A stretch of 64,000 nt of DNA from Cohnella fermenti (GTDB lineage: Bacteria > Bacillota > Bacilli > Paenibacillales > Paenibacillaceae): the NCBI RefSeq assembly GCF_004801405.1, contig NZ_SSOB01000008.1, positions 160,339 through 224,338 on the forward strand. The letters run 5' to 3'. The position numbers were made by a program, and so were the translations under genes. This document shows positions 57,166 to 64,000 of the stretch, piece after piece. The notes under the pieces were generated by a model, which saw only the letters and a program-made list of their open reading frames with translations, did no database searches and was not told the DNA's origin. Position 1 is the first letter of the stretch, and every line of letters starts with the position of its first letter.

Positions 57166-57437
57166 TGCCGTGCTAGACGGGGAGGTAGCGGTGCCCTGTA
57201 ACTCGCAATCCGCTATAGCGAGGTTGAATTCCTGTTTGAGGTCTTGTCACGCAGGTTCCGGCGCGTTAGGCGTTGTGTCGATAGCAAGGTCCTTCGCAAG
57301 GGACGCCCATGAACCCGGTCAGGTCCGGAAGGAAGCAGCCGTAAGTGGTCACGTTCTTGTGTTGAGGGGCAGCCTTGAAGGAGCAATGCCTGCGCGTCCG
57401 GCTGGATGGCAACGATCGGGAGCAGGTGCACGGTCCT
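57166..57437 (+). ncRNA. ffs: Signal recognition particle RNA (Bacillus-type scRNA, large form with Alu domain)
   Basis: About 272 nt. The 5' GCCGTGCTAGACGGGGAGG and GTAGCGGTGCCCTGTAAC match B. subtilis scRNA. The universally conserved helix 8 region GTCAGGTCCGGAAGGAAGCAGC is at about 57318-57339. The 3' end GCAGGTGCACGGTCC closes the long helix. The size and the Alu-type 5' domain are as in B. subtilis. Ends are estimated from pairing. A terminator-like GCGTAG/CTACTGC with GGAGGTGTTTTTTT lies near 57505-57535. Confidence 0.93.
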
Positions 57438-57687
57438 GAATCATTCACTTGAATATTGACGCGCAACATTAATCCTCAACTACTTCAGATAAGCATCTCA
57501 GCGTAGATTACCTACTGCGCGGAGGTGTTTTTTTGTGTCTATCAGACAATATAAGTTCCGGCTATCCTTAGCCTATCCGATACCGACGCAAAGCTTCTTT
57601 GGCGTCCATTGACGTCGAAGGCGCTGCGGCTTGCGTCATGCGACTTGTTCGACGTGCAGACTGGGAGACTGGGGGGGACCGAGGTCC

Positions 57688-58872
57688 ATGCGTGATTCTG
57701 ACGGCAGTACCAAGCGCAGTTCCAAAGGCAACGCGGAATGGAGAATTGTAGAGGGAGATCGTGAGGCCAGCATGACCGAACGGCTCTTGCAGAGCATCCT
57801 GGACGACGAGAATACGGGTGTTCTGCTTCTCGATGCGGAGCTTCGAATTCTGGAGGCTTCCGCCACCGTATGTCGGATTCTGCACAGCGAGCGGAGCCGG
57901 CTCTTGCATATGACGATAGATGAAGCGGCGCACGGGACGGGGGCGGAGCCGCTGCCGATCGACGCGAGTCTGCTGGACGGTGTGCCGTTCCGCGGGCGGA
58001 GCTACTCCTTCGGTTCCGGGAAGGATCGGAGGGAATGGCTGCTGGACGGCCATCCGATGTGGAGCGGCGCCGAGGTGATCGGGGCTCATGTCATGTTCCG
58101 CGATGTCACGCAGGTCATACGCCTCGAAGAGCAGATCCGGCATTCGGATCGGCTGAAGCTGATCGGGGAAGTGGCGGCGGGCACCGCGCACGAGATCCGC
58201 AACCCGCTGACGGCGATCAAGGGCTTCATGCAACTGATGGACAAGTCCCTGATCGACCGGGAGATGAACCGCGAGCGGGACTTCGTGCAGATCGTTCTCT
58301 CCGAGCTCGAGAGGGTGAACGGACTGGTTAACGATATTCTTCTCCTGAGCAAGCCCAAGGAAGTGAAGCTAAGCCCGACCCGGGTCGGCAGCATCGTCAA
58401 GGACATGATTCCCATGCTGCGGAACGAGGCGATCATGCGCGGCGTCATTGTCCATTACGAGCCGTGGACGGAGGGGCCGCTGATTCTGGCGGATAAGGAG
58501 ATGCTGAAGCAGGTGTTCCTGAATCTGGGCAAAAACGCGATCGAAGCCATGGACGGAGGAGGCGTGCTGACAGTCCGGGAGCGGAGAGGCGCGGCTTCGG
58601 AGGTGGAGGCGACGGTCGATATTATCGATACGGGGCCGGGAATCGAGCAGGAGTATCTGGAGCGAATCTTCGATCCGTTCTTCACGACGAAGGAGCAGGG
58701 GACCGGTCTCGGCTTGTCGATCTGCCGCCGGATCGTCCATGAGATGGGCGGGGCGATTCAGGTCGAGACCGGGCCGGAAGGGACGATGTTCTCGATAGCG
58801 CTTCCGACTCTTGCCAGCTCGGATAAACGAATGACAGGGTTCGGTGGAGCGCTGCCGTTCGATGTTGTATAA
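57688..58872 (+). CDS. PAS-domain histidine kinase (sporulation-kinase-like)
   Basis: 394 residues from ATG 57688 (GAGG upstream); soluble, with no membrane segments. A PAS domain (~30-145: NTGVLLLDAELRILEASATVC...AHVMFRDVTQ) precedes HisKA with the phosphoacceptor His in GTAHEIRNPLTAIKGFMQ, then HATPase_c with N box NLGKNAIEAM, G1 DTGPGIE and G2 GTGLGLSIC. The AHEIRNPLTAIKGF box resembles KinA-E kinases that feed Spo0F, which is encoded in this window. It may act in the phosphorelay. It lies between the scRNA gene and dnaX, not a B. subtilis position. No partner regulator is adjacent. Confidence 0.88.
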   Translation: MRDSDGSTKRSSKGNAEWRIVEGDREASMTERLLQSILDDENTGVLLLDAELRILEASATVCRILHSERSRLLHMTIDEAAHGTGAEPLPIDASLLDGVPFRGRSYSFGSGKDRREWLLDGHPMWSGAEVIGAHVMFRDVTQVIRLEEQIRHSDRLKLIGEVAAGTAHEIRNPLTAIKGFMQLMDKSLIDREMNRERDFVQIVLSELERVNGLVNDILLLSKPKEVKLSPTRVGSIVKDMIPMLRNEAIMRGVIVHYEPWTEGPLILADKEMLKQVFLNLGKNAIEAMDGGGVLTVRERRGAASEVEATVDIIDTGPGIEQEYLERIFDPFFTTKEQGTGLGLSICRRIVHEMGGAIQVETGPEGTMFSIALPTLASSDKRMTGFGGALPFDVV

Positions 58873-58909
58873 TGGGAGGAACGACAAGATACGACGGGAG
58901 CGGGATGGA

Positions 58910-60718
58910 ATGGCCCATATTGCCTTGTACCGAGCCTGGCGCCCGCAGACTTTCCATGACATGGTCGGCCAGCAGCATATCGTCCAGACGCTGCAGAACG
59001 CGATCCGCGAGGATCGGCTCTCGCACGCCTACCTGTTCAGCGGACCTCGCGGGACGGGGAAGACGAGCGCGGCCCGGCTGCTTGCCAAGGCGGTCAACTG
59101 CGAACGGGGACCGACTCCCGAGCCGTGCAACGAATGCGAGGCTTGCAAGAGAATCGCTGCGGGCTCGGTAGTCGACGTCGTCGAGATCGATGCCGCCTCC
59201 AATCGCGGGGTCGAGGAGATACGCGATATTCGCGACAAGGTCAAATATTCGCCGACCGAAGTTCGGCGCAAGGTGTATATTATCGACGAAGTGCACATGC
59301 TGACGACGGAAGCGTTCAACGCGCTGCTCAAGACGCTTGAGGAGCCGCCGGCGCACGTTATGTTCATGCTGGCGACGACCGAGCCGCACCGGCTGCCGCC
59401 GACGATCATCTCCCGTTGCCAGCGCTTCGAGTTCCGCAGGGTATCGCTTGAGGAGCAGGCGGAGTGGCTTCAGGAGATCTGCCGCAAGGAAGGAATTGCG
59501 GCCGAGGAGGCCGCGCTTGTCTACATCGCACGCTTGTCCGACGGGGGGATGCGCGACGCGCTGAGCCTGCTGGACCAGATCTCGTCCTTCTCGGACGGGA
59601 AGGTCACTCTCCAGGAGGCGATCGACGCAACCGGAGGGCTTCCGGCCGAACAGTTCTCGCGCCTGGCGACGGCGGTGCGCGACTCGAACGCGTCGGCCGT
59701 GTTGCAGGAGATCGACGAGATGATGCGGGCGGGCAAGAGCGCCGACAAGTGCCTGGAGCAGCTCATGCATTACTTCCGCGATCTGCTTCTGGCGCAGCTT
59801 GCGCCGTCGGCTTCGGCTTCCGCGGGGAGAATCGCATCCCCCGCCGAATTGAAAAGCATGGCGCAAGGATTCCCGAGAGAGCGGCTGTTTGCTATTATTG
59901 ATGTGTTGAACCGCTACCAGGCGGAGATGAAGTATGCTGCTCATCCTCAGACGATGTTCGAGATCGCTCTTCTGAAGCTGTGCGCCGGCGAGTCTGCGGC
60001 GGACGGCGGAGCCGCCCAAGGGCAGACGGCTGCGGCTTCCTTGCTCTCTCCCGCCGCCGGAGGGGCGGACGTTCAACAGCTTCAGAGGCAGGTTGCGGCG
60101 ATGGAGCGTAAGCTGGAAGAGCTTCAGCGCTCCGGAGCGGCGCTTCCCGCCGAGGGGGACGCCGGCGGGCGTTCCGGCGGTGGCTCCGCCGTTCGCGGCG
60201 GCGGGGGTTGGAGCGGCCGCGGCGGCTCCGCGTCCGGAAGCTCCGGAGCGCCCAAGGTTGCCAGGCAGCGGATCAAGCTGGACCCGTTCGTCGCTTCCCG
60301 CAGCTCGCCGCTCACGCTTCAAGCGCTGGGCAAGTGGCCGCAGGTGCTTGCTCGCGTGAAGGAGGAGCGAGTGACGGTTCACGCTTGGCTTGTCGACGGC
60401 GAACCGGTCGCTTATGCCGAGGATACTGTCCTGGTGGCGTTCCGGAACTCGATCCACCGCGAGACGACAGAGAAGCCGGCGAACAAGCAAGTGATCGAGA
60501 AGGTTCTCTCCGCGGCTCTCGGGCATGCGACGCAGCTCGCTACTCTCTTGCAGAAGGAGTGGCAGGAAGCGCTGGCGGACGGTTCACGGGCGCAGGCGGA
60601 TCAGCCGGAGGAGCTGCAGCTCGGAATCGACGGCGGCGGGGCTCCGCCGGGAGAGCCTTTGGTCGAGGAAGCGTATAAGCTGTTTGGAGAAGATCTGGTT
60701 GTTATTCGAGACGAATAG
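58910..60718 (+). CDS. dnaX: DNA polymerase III subunit gamma/tau
   Basis: 602 residues from ATG 58910 (GGGAG 9 nt upstream); 37 nt after the kinase. AAA+ core with Walker A GPRGTGKT, zinc knuckle C-x8-CNECEAC, DEVHMLTTEAFNALLKTLEEPP (Walker B), sensor 1 ATTEPHRLPPTI and SRC arginine finger. Residues ~375-465 are a Gly/Ser/Arg-rich linker (RSGGGSAVRGGGGWSGRGG). The C-terminal tau domain binds the polymerase. I saw no obvious A-rich slippery site for a separate gamma form. Confidence 0.94.
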   Translation: MAHIALYRAWRPQTFHDMVGQQHIVQTLQNAIREDRLSHAYLFSGPRGTGKTSAARLLAKAVNCERGPTPEPCNECEACKRIAAGSVVDVVEIDAASNRGVEEIRDIRDKVKYSPTEVRRKVYIIDEVHMLTTEAFNALLKTLEEPPAHVMFMLATTEPHRLPPTIISRCQRFEFRRVSLEEQAEWLQEICRKEGIAAEEAALVYIARLSDGGMRDALSLLDQISSFSDGKVTLQEAIDATGGLPAEQFSRLATAVRDSNASAVLQEIDEMMRAGKSADKCLEQLMHYFRDLLLAQLAPSASASAGRIASPAELKSMAQGFPRERLFAIIDVLNRYQAEMKYAAHPQTMFEIALLKLCAGESAADGGAAQGQTAAASLLSPAAGGADVQQLQRQVAAMERKLEELQRSGAALPAEGDAGGRSGGGSAVRGGGGWSGRGGSASGSSGAPKVARQRIKLDPFVASRSSPLTLQALGKWPQVLARVKEERVTVHAWLVDGEPVAYAEDTVLVAFRNSIHRETTEKPANKQVIEKVLSAALGHATQLATLLQKEWQEALADGSRAQADQPEELQLGIDGGGAPPGEPLVEEAYKLFGEDLVVIRDE

Positions 60719-60733
60719 GGAGGCCATACTCTA

Positions 60734-61045
60734 ATGAACAACATGAACCAAATGATGAAGCAAGTGAAGAAGATGCAGGAACAGATGCTGAAGGCTCAGG
60801 AAGAGCTCGGAACGAAGACGATCGAAGGCTCCGCCGGCGGCGGAGTCGTTACTGTGCAAGTTAACGGCCATAAGAAGGTTCTAAGCATCAACATCAAGCC
60901 GGAAGCGGTCGATCCGGAGGATGTCGAGATGCTGCAGGACCTCGTGCTGACGGCGGTCAACGACGCGCTCGGGAAGGCGGACGAGTTGGCCAACAACGAC
61001 ATGGGCAAGTTCACCGGCGGCATGAAGATTCCCGGCCTGTTCTAA
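60734..61045 (+). CDS. ebfC: YbaB/EbfC nucleoid-associated protein
   Basis: 103 residues: [22 protein letters not shown] coiled helix, then [46 protein letters not shown]-binding dimer (B. subtilis YaaK), encoded between dnaX and recR as in most bacteria. Start has GGAGG 10 nt upstream. Confidence 0.93.
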   Translation: MNNMNQMMKQVKKMQEQMLKAQEELGTKTIEGSAGGGVVTVQVNGHKKVLSINIKPEAVDPEDVEMLQDLVLTAVNDALGKADELANNDMGKFTGGMKIPGLF

Positions 61046-61076
61046 GCCGCCCGAATTCCATTTAAGTAAAGAATCG

Positions 61077-61114
61077 ATTCGGCCCACGCACGATGGAAGG
61101 TGCGTGGGCCGAAT
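61077..61114. other. Perfect 15-bp hairpin between ebfC and recR
   Basis: ATTCGGCCCACGCAC and GTGCGTGGGCCGAAT around an 8-nt loop, with no T-run. It lies 25 nt before recR. It may be an RNA processing or stability element, or a binding site, rather than a terminator. Confidence 0.75.
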
Positions 61115-61138
61115 GAGATTAGAGGAGTTTGAATACTT

Positions 61139-61738
61139 TTGTTCTATCCAGAACCGATAGCCAAGCTGATCGATTCTTTCTCGAGGCTTCCGGGGATCGG
61201 GCCGAAGACGGCCGCCCGGTTGGCCTTCCATGTGCTGCGAATGAAGGAAGAAGACACGATAGACTTCGCGAAGGCGCTCGTGAACGTCAAGCGGAAGCTC
61301 ACCTATTGCTCGGTCTGCTGCAACATTACGGACACCGATCCTTGCCGGATCTGCTCCGACAAGACTCGCGACCATTCGGTCATCTGCGTCGTTCAGGAAG
61401 CGAAGGATCTTGTGGCGATGGAGCGAACCCGCGAGTTCGCCGGACAATACCACGTGCTTCACGGCGCGATCTCCCCGATGGACGGGGTCGGTCCGGAGGA
61501 TATCAAGATCGCGGAGCTTCTACAGCGATTGAGCGACGAGCGGGTTCAGGAGCTGATTCTGGCGACGAATCCGAATATTGAAGGCGAAGCGACGGCGATG
61601 TACCTCTCCCGGCTGGTGAAGCCGTTCGGCATCAAGGTGACGCGAATCGCCCACGGCTTGCCGGTCGGCGGCGATCTGGAGTATGCGGACGAAGTAACGT
61701 TGTCCAAGGCTCTGGAAGGGCGCCGCGAACTCAACTAA
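61139..61738 (+). CDS. recR: Recombination protein RecR
   Basis: 199 residues from TTG 61139 (AGAGGAG 11 nt upstream). Helix-hairpin-helix [18 protein letters not shown]4 zinc finger [17 protein letters not shown], Toprim [14 protein letters not shown] and the C-terminal [19 protein letters not shown]. It works with RecO/RecF to load RecA at gaps. Order dnaX-ebfC-recR is conserved. Confidence 0.96.
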   Translation: MFYPEPIAKLIDSFSRLPGIGPKTAARLAFHVLRMKEEDTIDFAKALVNVKRKLTYCSVCCNITDTDPCRICSDKTRDHSVICVVQEAKDLVAMERTREFAGQYHVLHGAISPMDGVGPEDIKIAELLQRLSDERVQELILATNPNIEGEATAMYLSRLVKPFGIKVTRIAHGLPVGGDLEYADEVTLSKALEGRRELN

Positions 61739-61766
61739 ACCTTTTGCACCTTTTACGCTCCTGTGG

Positions 61767-61821
61767 GACGGCTCCCTGCGTCATCGATCCATCGATGATG
61801 GCCGGGGCGCTGTCTTTTTTT
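61767..61821 (+). terminator. Terminator of the dnaX-ebfC-recR transcript
   Basis: GACGGCTCCCTGC..TCATCGAT pairs with ATCGATGATGGCCGGGGCGCTGTC, then seven T. A second hairpin (CGGCGTC/GACGCCG plus TTTTT) lies near 61888-61916, possibly terminating from the other direction or doubling the signal. Confidence 0.85.
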
Positions 61822-61946
61822 AATGATTCAGAATTTATAAGTTTCACGCTTATTTATTGCCTGAATCGTCTCCGCAAAGCTTCTCCGGCGTCGTAAGGAC
61901 GCCGAAGGCGTTTTTGCTTGGGGGGCCAGTGGCGGGCCGAGGTGCA

Positions 61947-62131
61947 AATGTAATCGGAAATTCAGGCTTAATTGCCGGAATCGGACGCCGAACGCAAATT
62001 GTAGTCGGAATTTCAATCTTAATTGCCTAGAGCGGGCGATCAGATGCGAAATAAAGGCGGAATTTCAATCTTATTTGACTGCAACGAGCAAATGGAGAAA
62101 ATTATGATTGAAATTTCGATCATAATTGCCG
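61947..62131. repeat. Diverged family 2 array, four units of about 51 nt
   Basis: Cores of the type CGGAAATTC/CGGAATTTC/TGAAATTTC start at 61955, 62006, 62058 and 62108: steps of 51, 52 and 50 nt. Each is followed by an AATCTTAATTG-like block matching CATAATCG of the 25.6-kb array. The sequences have drifted, but the spacing has not. Confidence 0.75.
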
Positions 62132-62237
62132 CAGCGCTCCATTCGTGCTCTTACAAGCGAGAGCTGGAGTCCTCCGAGAAAGCGAGCGAGGCCGCGGATA
62201 CCGCCAGATACCAGGAACTTGCATGAAGCTGGGCCTT

Positions 62238-62349
62238 TGCCAGGAAAGTAGACGCCCCCACCATCCGCCGCTCCGCCGGGCTCAGGTGCGCAGTTTGTTT
62301 ACTCTGTCCGACCATCCGCCGCTCTGTCCCGCCTATGTGCGCAGTTTCG
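62238..62349. repeat. Family 4 repeat, two units
   Basis: GTGCGCAGTT at 62286 and 62337, 51 nt apart, each preceded by ACCATCCGCCGCTC. Same element and same spacing as at 26302-26424. Confidence 0.8.
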
Positions 62350-62440
62350 AACCCATCCGAGGCTGGAGTGCGACGTTTGGTAGGCTGGAGTTTGAGTTGA
62401 GTTCGCATAAACGCGGCGAGTGCCCCTGTCGGCACAATGA

Positions 62441-62610
62441 ATGTGAAATTTCACATTCATGGGATCGATAGTGGGCGGTTTGGACGATTATATGTGAAAA
62501 ATAGCATACATAGAGAAAATTCGGGCCCGAGTTGCCGGATGTATGCTAAAAACCGCTTTAAACGCCGCGATTCCCTGCAAATTCACGCCGACGAATGCGA
62601 AAAACCGCAT
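62441..62610 (+). repeat. Four-palindrome intergenic repeat (family 1)
   Basis: Palindromes start at 62441 (perfect ATGTGAAATTTCACAT), 62492, 62543 and 62595; steps 51, 51 and 52 nt. No gene is supported in 61822-62887, most of which is repeat DNA; 62611-62887 holds only the yaaL upstream region. Confidence 0.88.
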
Positions 62611-62887
62611 AAAATCGCAAAATCGCAACGGCAACGGACCGAAGGGATGAAGGATAAGGGGGCTGCGGGGAACTGCCAGGGCGATCAAGGCGCCTTCCCG
62701 GACGGTTCATCATAGGAGTGTCGGAAAGTATAAGCTCCGCCGCCGCCTCCTATCTTTTTGCTGGCTGGTGCACGTATAGTCTCTTCTCAATGCTTCCTCC
62801 CGGATTCTAAGCCTTCCGCAGCGGACATATATCTAGTAACAGGTTGTCTGCCTGACGGCGGACGGTTCGCGGAGGAGGGGAACGGCG

Positions 62888-63151
62888 ATGTTGGGGAGGA
62901 CAAGCAAGCGCAAGCGGTCATCGGCGGACGAGGCGAGAGCGCAGCTTCGGGAGGAGATTCGGCAGGCGCGCAAGGAGCGGGAGGTTGCCCAGTGCCTGTT
63001 TGAGAATGCGATGGAGTTCGAGCGGATCGATCATGCGATCTACACGTTGGAAGCGGCGGAGAAGAGGCTGGATATTCTGCTACGCGAAGCGAAGCAGGTA
63101 TGGGGAGACTCCGGTGAGGACGGATATTCCATGCAGAGGGTGAGCCTATGA
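62888..63151 (+). CDS. yaaL: YaaL family protein (DUF2508)
   Basis: 87 residues, charged and helical (EARAQLREEIRQARKEREVAQCLFENAMEFERIDHAIYTLEAAEKRLDILLREAKQVW). Same place as in B. subtilis, between recR and bofA, although ~1.1 kb of repeats now separates it from recR. The ATG has GAGGAGGGG upstream; its stop overlaps bofA (ATGA). Function unknown. Confidence 0.88.
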   Translation: MLGRTSKRKRSSADEARAQLREEIRQARKEREVAQCLFENAMEFERIDHAIYTLEAAEKRLDILLREAKQVWGDSGEDGYSMQRVSL

Positions 63152-63414
63152 AAAACGTGTGGTTAGCGTTATTGGTTCTCTCGTCGGGAGCGTTGGTGTT
63201 CCTTATGATAAGGCGGCAATTGCCCAAGGGGTGGTTCGTGCGCTTCGGCACTCACCTGGTGTTGGCGGCGCTGGCCATCTATGCGATCAACTTCTCCGGC
63301 CTCGCGCCAGGCTGGTATATGCCGATCAATCCGGCCACGGTAGGCGTTGTCGCGGTGCTCGGCGTGCCGGGGATCGGGCTTATCTATGGGGCCCAGCAGC
63401 TTCTTTTGTCGTAA
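63148..63414 (+). CDS. bofA: Pro-sigma-K processing inhibitor BofA family protein
   Basis: 88 residues with two or three hydrophobic segments (WLALLVLSSGALVFLMI; HLVLAALAIYAINF; TVGVVAVLGVPGIGLIYGAQQLLL). The NPATVGVVAVLGVPGIGLI end is typical of BofA, which holds SpoIVFB inactive in the forespore outer membrane until sigma-K processing. Coupled to yaaL by a 4-nt overlap. Confidence 0.9.
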   Translation: MKNVWLALLVLSSGALVFLMIRRQLPKGWFVRFGTHLVLAALAIYAINFSGLAPGWYMPINPATVGVVAVLGVPGIGLIYGAQQLLLS

Positions 63415-63440
63415 AGTGCTCGGAAATGGCAAATTAACGA

Positions 63441-63470
63441 TTGACGATGCCCCTTCGGATGTGATACATT
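63441..63470 (+). promoter_or_regulatory. rrn promoter P1
   Basis: TTGACG (63441), 18 nt, TACATT (63465), or ATACAT at 17 nt. It shares the block CGGATGTGATACATTA with P2. Confidence 0.6.
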
Positions 63471-63538
63471 AAATCCCGCGCCTGATAGGCGCCGAGGTTG
63501 ACCGGAAGGGCAGTCGAGCAAGTGGAATAAATTGCTTG

Positions 63539-63568
63539 TTGCAATCTGGTGGCCGGATGTGATACATT
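63539..63568 (+). promoter_or_regulatory. rrn promoter P2
   Basis: TTGCAA (63539), 18 nt, TACATT (63563), followed by ATAAAGG. The same CGGATGTGATACATTA block occurs 98 nt upstream at P1, so the tandem promoters look duplicated. The leader after it contains CCTTGAAAACTGAAC. Confidence 0.65.
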
Positions 63569-63784
63569 ATAAAGGTCGCTGCTGAAAAGCAAACGACAAA
63601 AAGAGAATCAAAAAGCAACAACCTTGTTCCTTGAAAACTGAACATCGAGCGTAATGAAATAGTCGAGCGGAGCTTCGGTTCTGCGAGACAAACCAGCAGT
63701 ACAGAACGAGCCTTCAAGGTTCTTCACAGTTGGACATTTCGACTCTCGGGATTTCCTCACGGAAACCCTGCCGTCGAAAGTCCC

Positions 63785-64000
63785 TTTATGGAGAGTTTGA
63801 TCCTGGCTCAGGACGAACGCTGGCGGCGTGCCTAATACATGCAAGTCGAGCGGAGTTATTCCTTCGGGGATGACTTAGCGGCGGACGGGTGAGTAACACG
63901 TAGGCAACCTGCCCTCAAGACCGGGATAACATTCGGAAACGAATGCTAAGACCGGATACGCAAGCCTGGGGCATCTCGGGCTTGGGAAACACGGTTTCGG
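63785..64000 (+). rRNA. rrs: 16S ribosomal RNA, 5' part
   Basis: TTTATGGAGAGTTTGATCCTGGCTCAG is the canonical 5' end, followed by GACGAACGCTGGCGGCGTGCCTAATACATGCAAGTCGAGCG and GGCGGACGGGTGAGTAACACG. The gene runs off the right edge. The V1-V2 text (CAACCTGCCCTCAAGACCGGGATAACATTCGG) is Paenibacillaceae-like by eye. Confidence 0.97.

Overview
The window is a GC-rich stretch of the chromosome of an endospore-forming Bacillota, most likely Paenibacillaceae (Paenibacillus/Cohnella-like). The gene order follows two blocks known from Bacillus subtilis. One is ywhD, pbpG, speE, then ywiB-argS, rpoE, pyrG, spo0F, murA, rho, rpmE. The other is scRNA/ffs, dnaX, yaaK(ebfC), recR, yaaL, bofA, rrn, ending inside a 16S rRNA gene. 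Spo0F, BofA, a sporulation-type histidine kinase, a YheC/D ATP-grasp protein and a YhcN-like lipoprotein fit a spore former. All assignments come from reading the sequence; no database search was run.

Layout. 0-6.3 kb: end of a DEDDh exonuclease, a YkuI-like EAL protein, a three-gene sbnA-sbnB-adenylate-forming operon (2,3-diaminopropionate type) and an ATP-grasp protein. 6.3-13 kb: low-complexity and repeat DNA, a small protein that is 45% methionine, a Fur-box-controlled orphan siderophore ATPase (YusV/FecE type) and an mntABCD-like manganese ABC operon behind an MntR-like box. 13-17.5 kb: divergent AraC regulator, Gfo/Idh/MocA oxidoreductase and uxaC, then an NlpC/P60 hydrolase under a c-di-AMP riboswitch. 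17.7-25.5 kb: membrane protein, secreted M1-type peptidase, YwhD, and a 1193-residue nucleotide-transporter/HEAT/double cNMP-domain fusion. 25.5-26.6 kb: dense palindromic tandem repeats. 26.6-45.3 kb: pbpG, speE, an MCP with unusual topology, T-box, ywiB, argS, a subtilase, rpoE, a pyrG leader with reiterative-initiation attenuator hallmarks, pyrG, spo0F, murA, a Rho with a ~385-residue disordered C-terminal extension, and a radical SAM protein. 46.2-56.3 kb: an RpiR-regulated carbohydrate locus (DUF4127 protein, ABC importer, NanE epimerase, ROK kinase, secreted DUF4434-like enzyme) that probably handles a ManNAc-containing saccharide. 56.4-64 kb: rpmE, lipoprotein, scRNA, histidine kinase, dnaX-ebfC-recR, repeats, yaaL-bofA, tandem rrn promoters, 16S rRNA.

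The most striking unexplained feature is in the intergenic DNA. Four different repeat families, three of them built on palindromes, recur at a spacing of 51 +/- 1 nt (about five helical turns). One family appears as four evenly spaced imperfect palindromes at five loci plus one degraded locus, roughly every 10 kb. The other main candidates for new biology are the FUS-like tail of Rho, the NTT-HEAT-cNMP fusion, the methionine-rich miniprotein and the DUF4127/NanE/ROK/DUF4434 locus.
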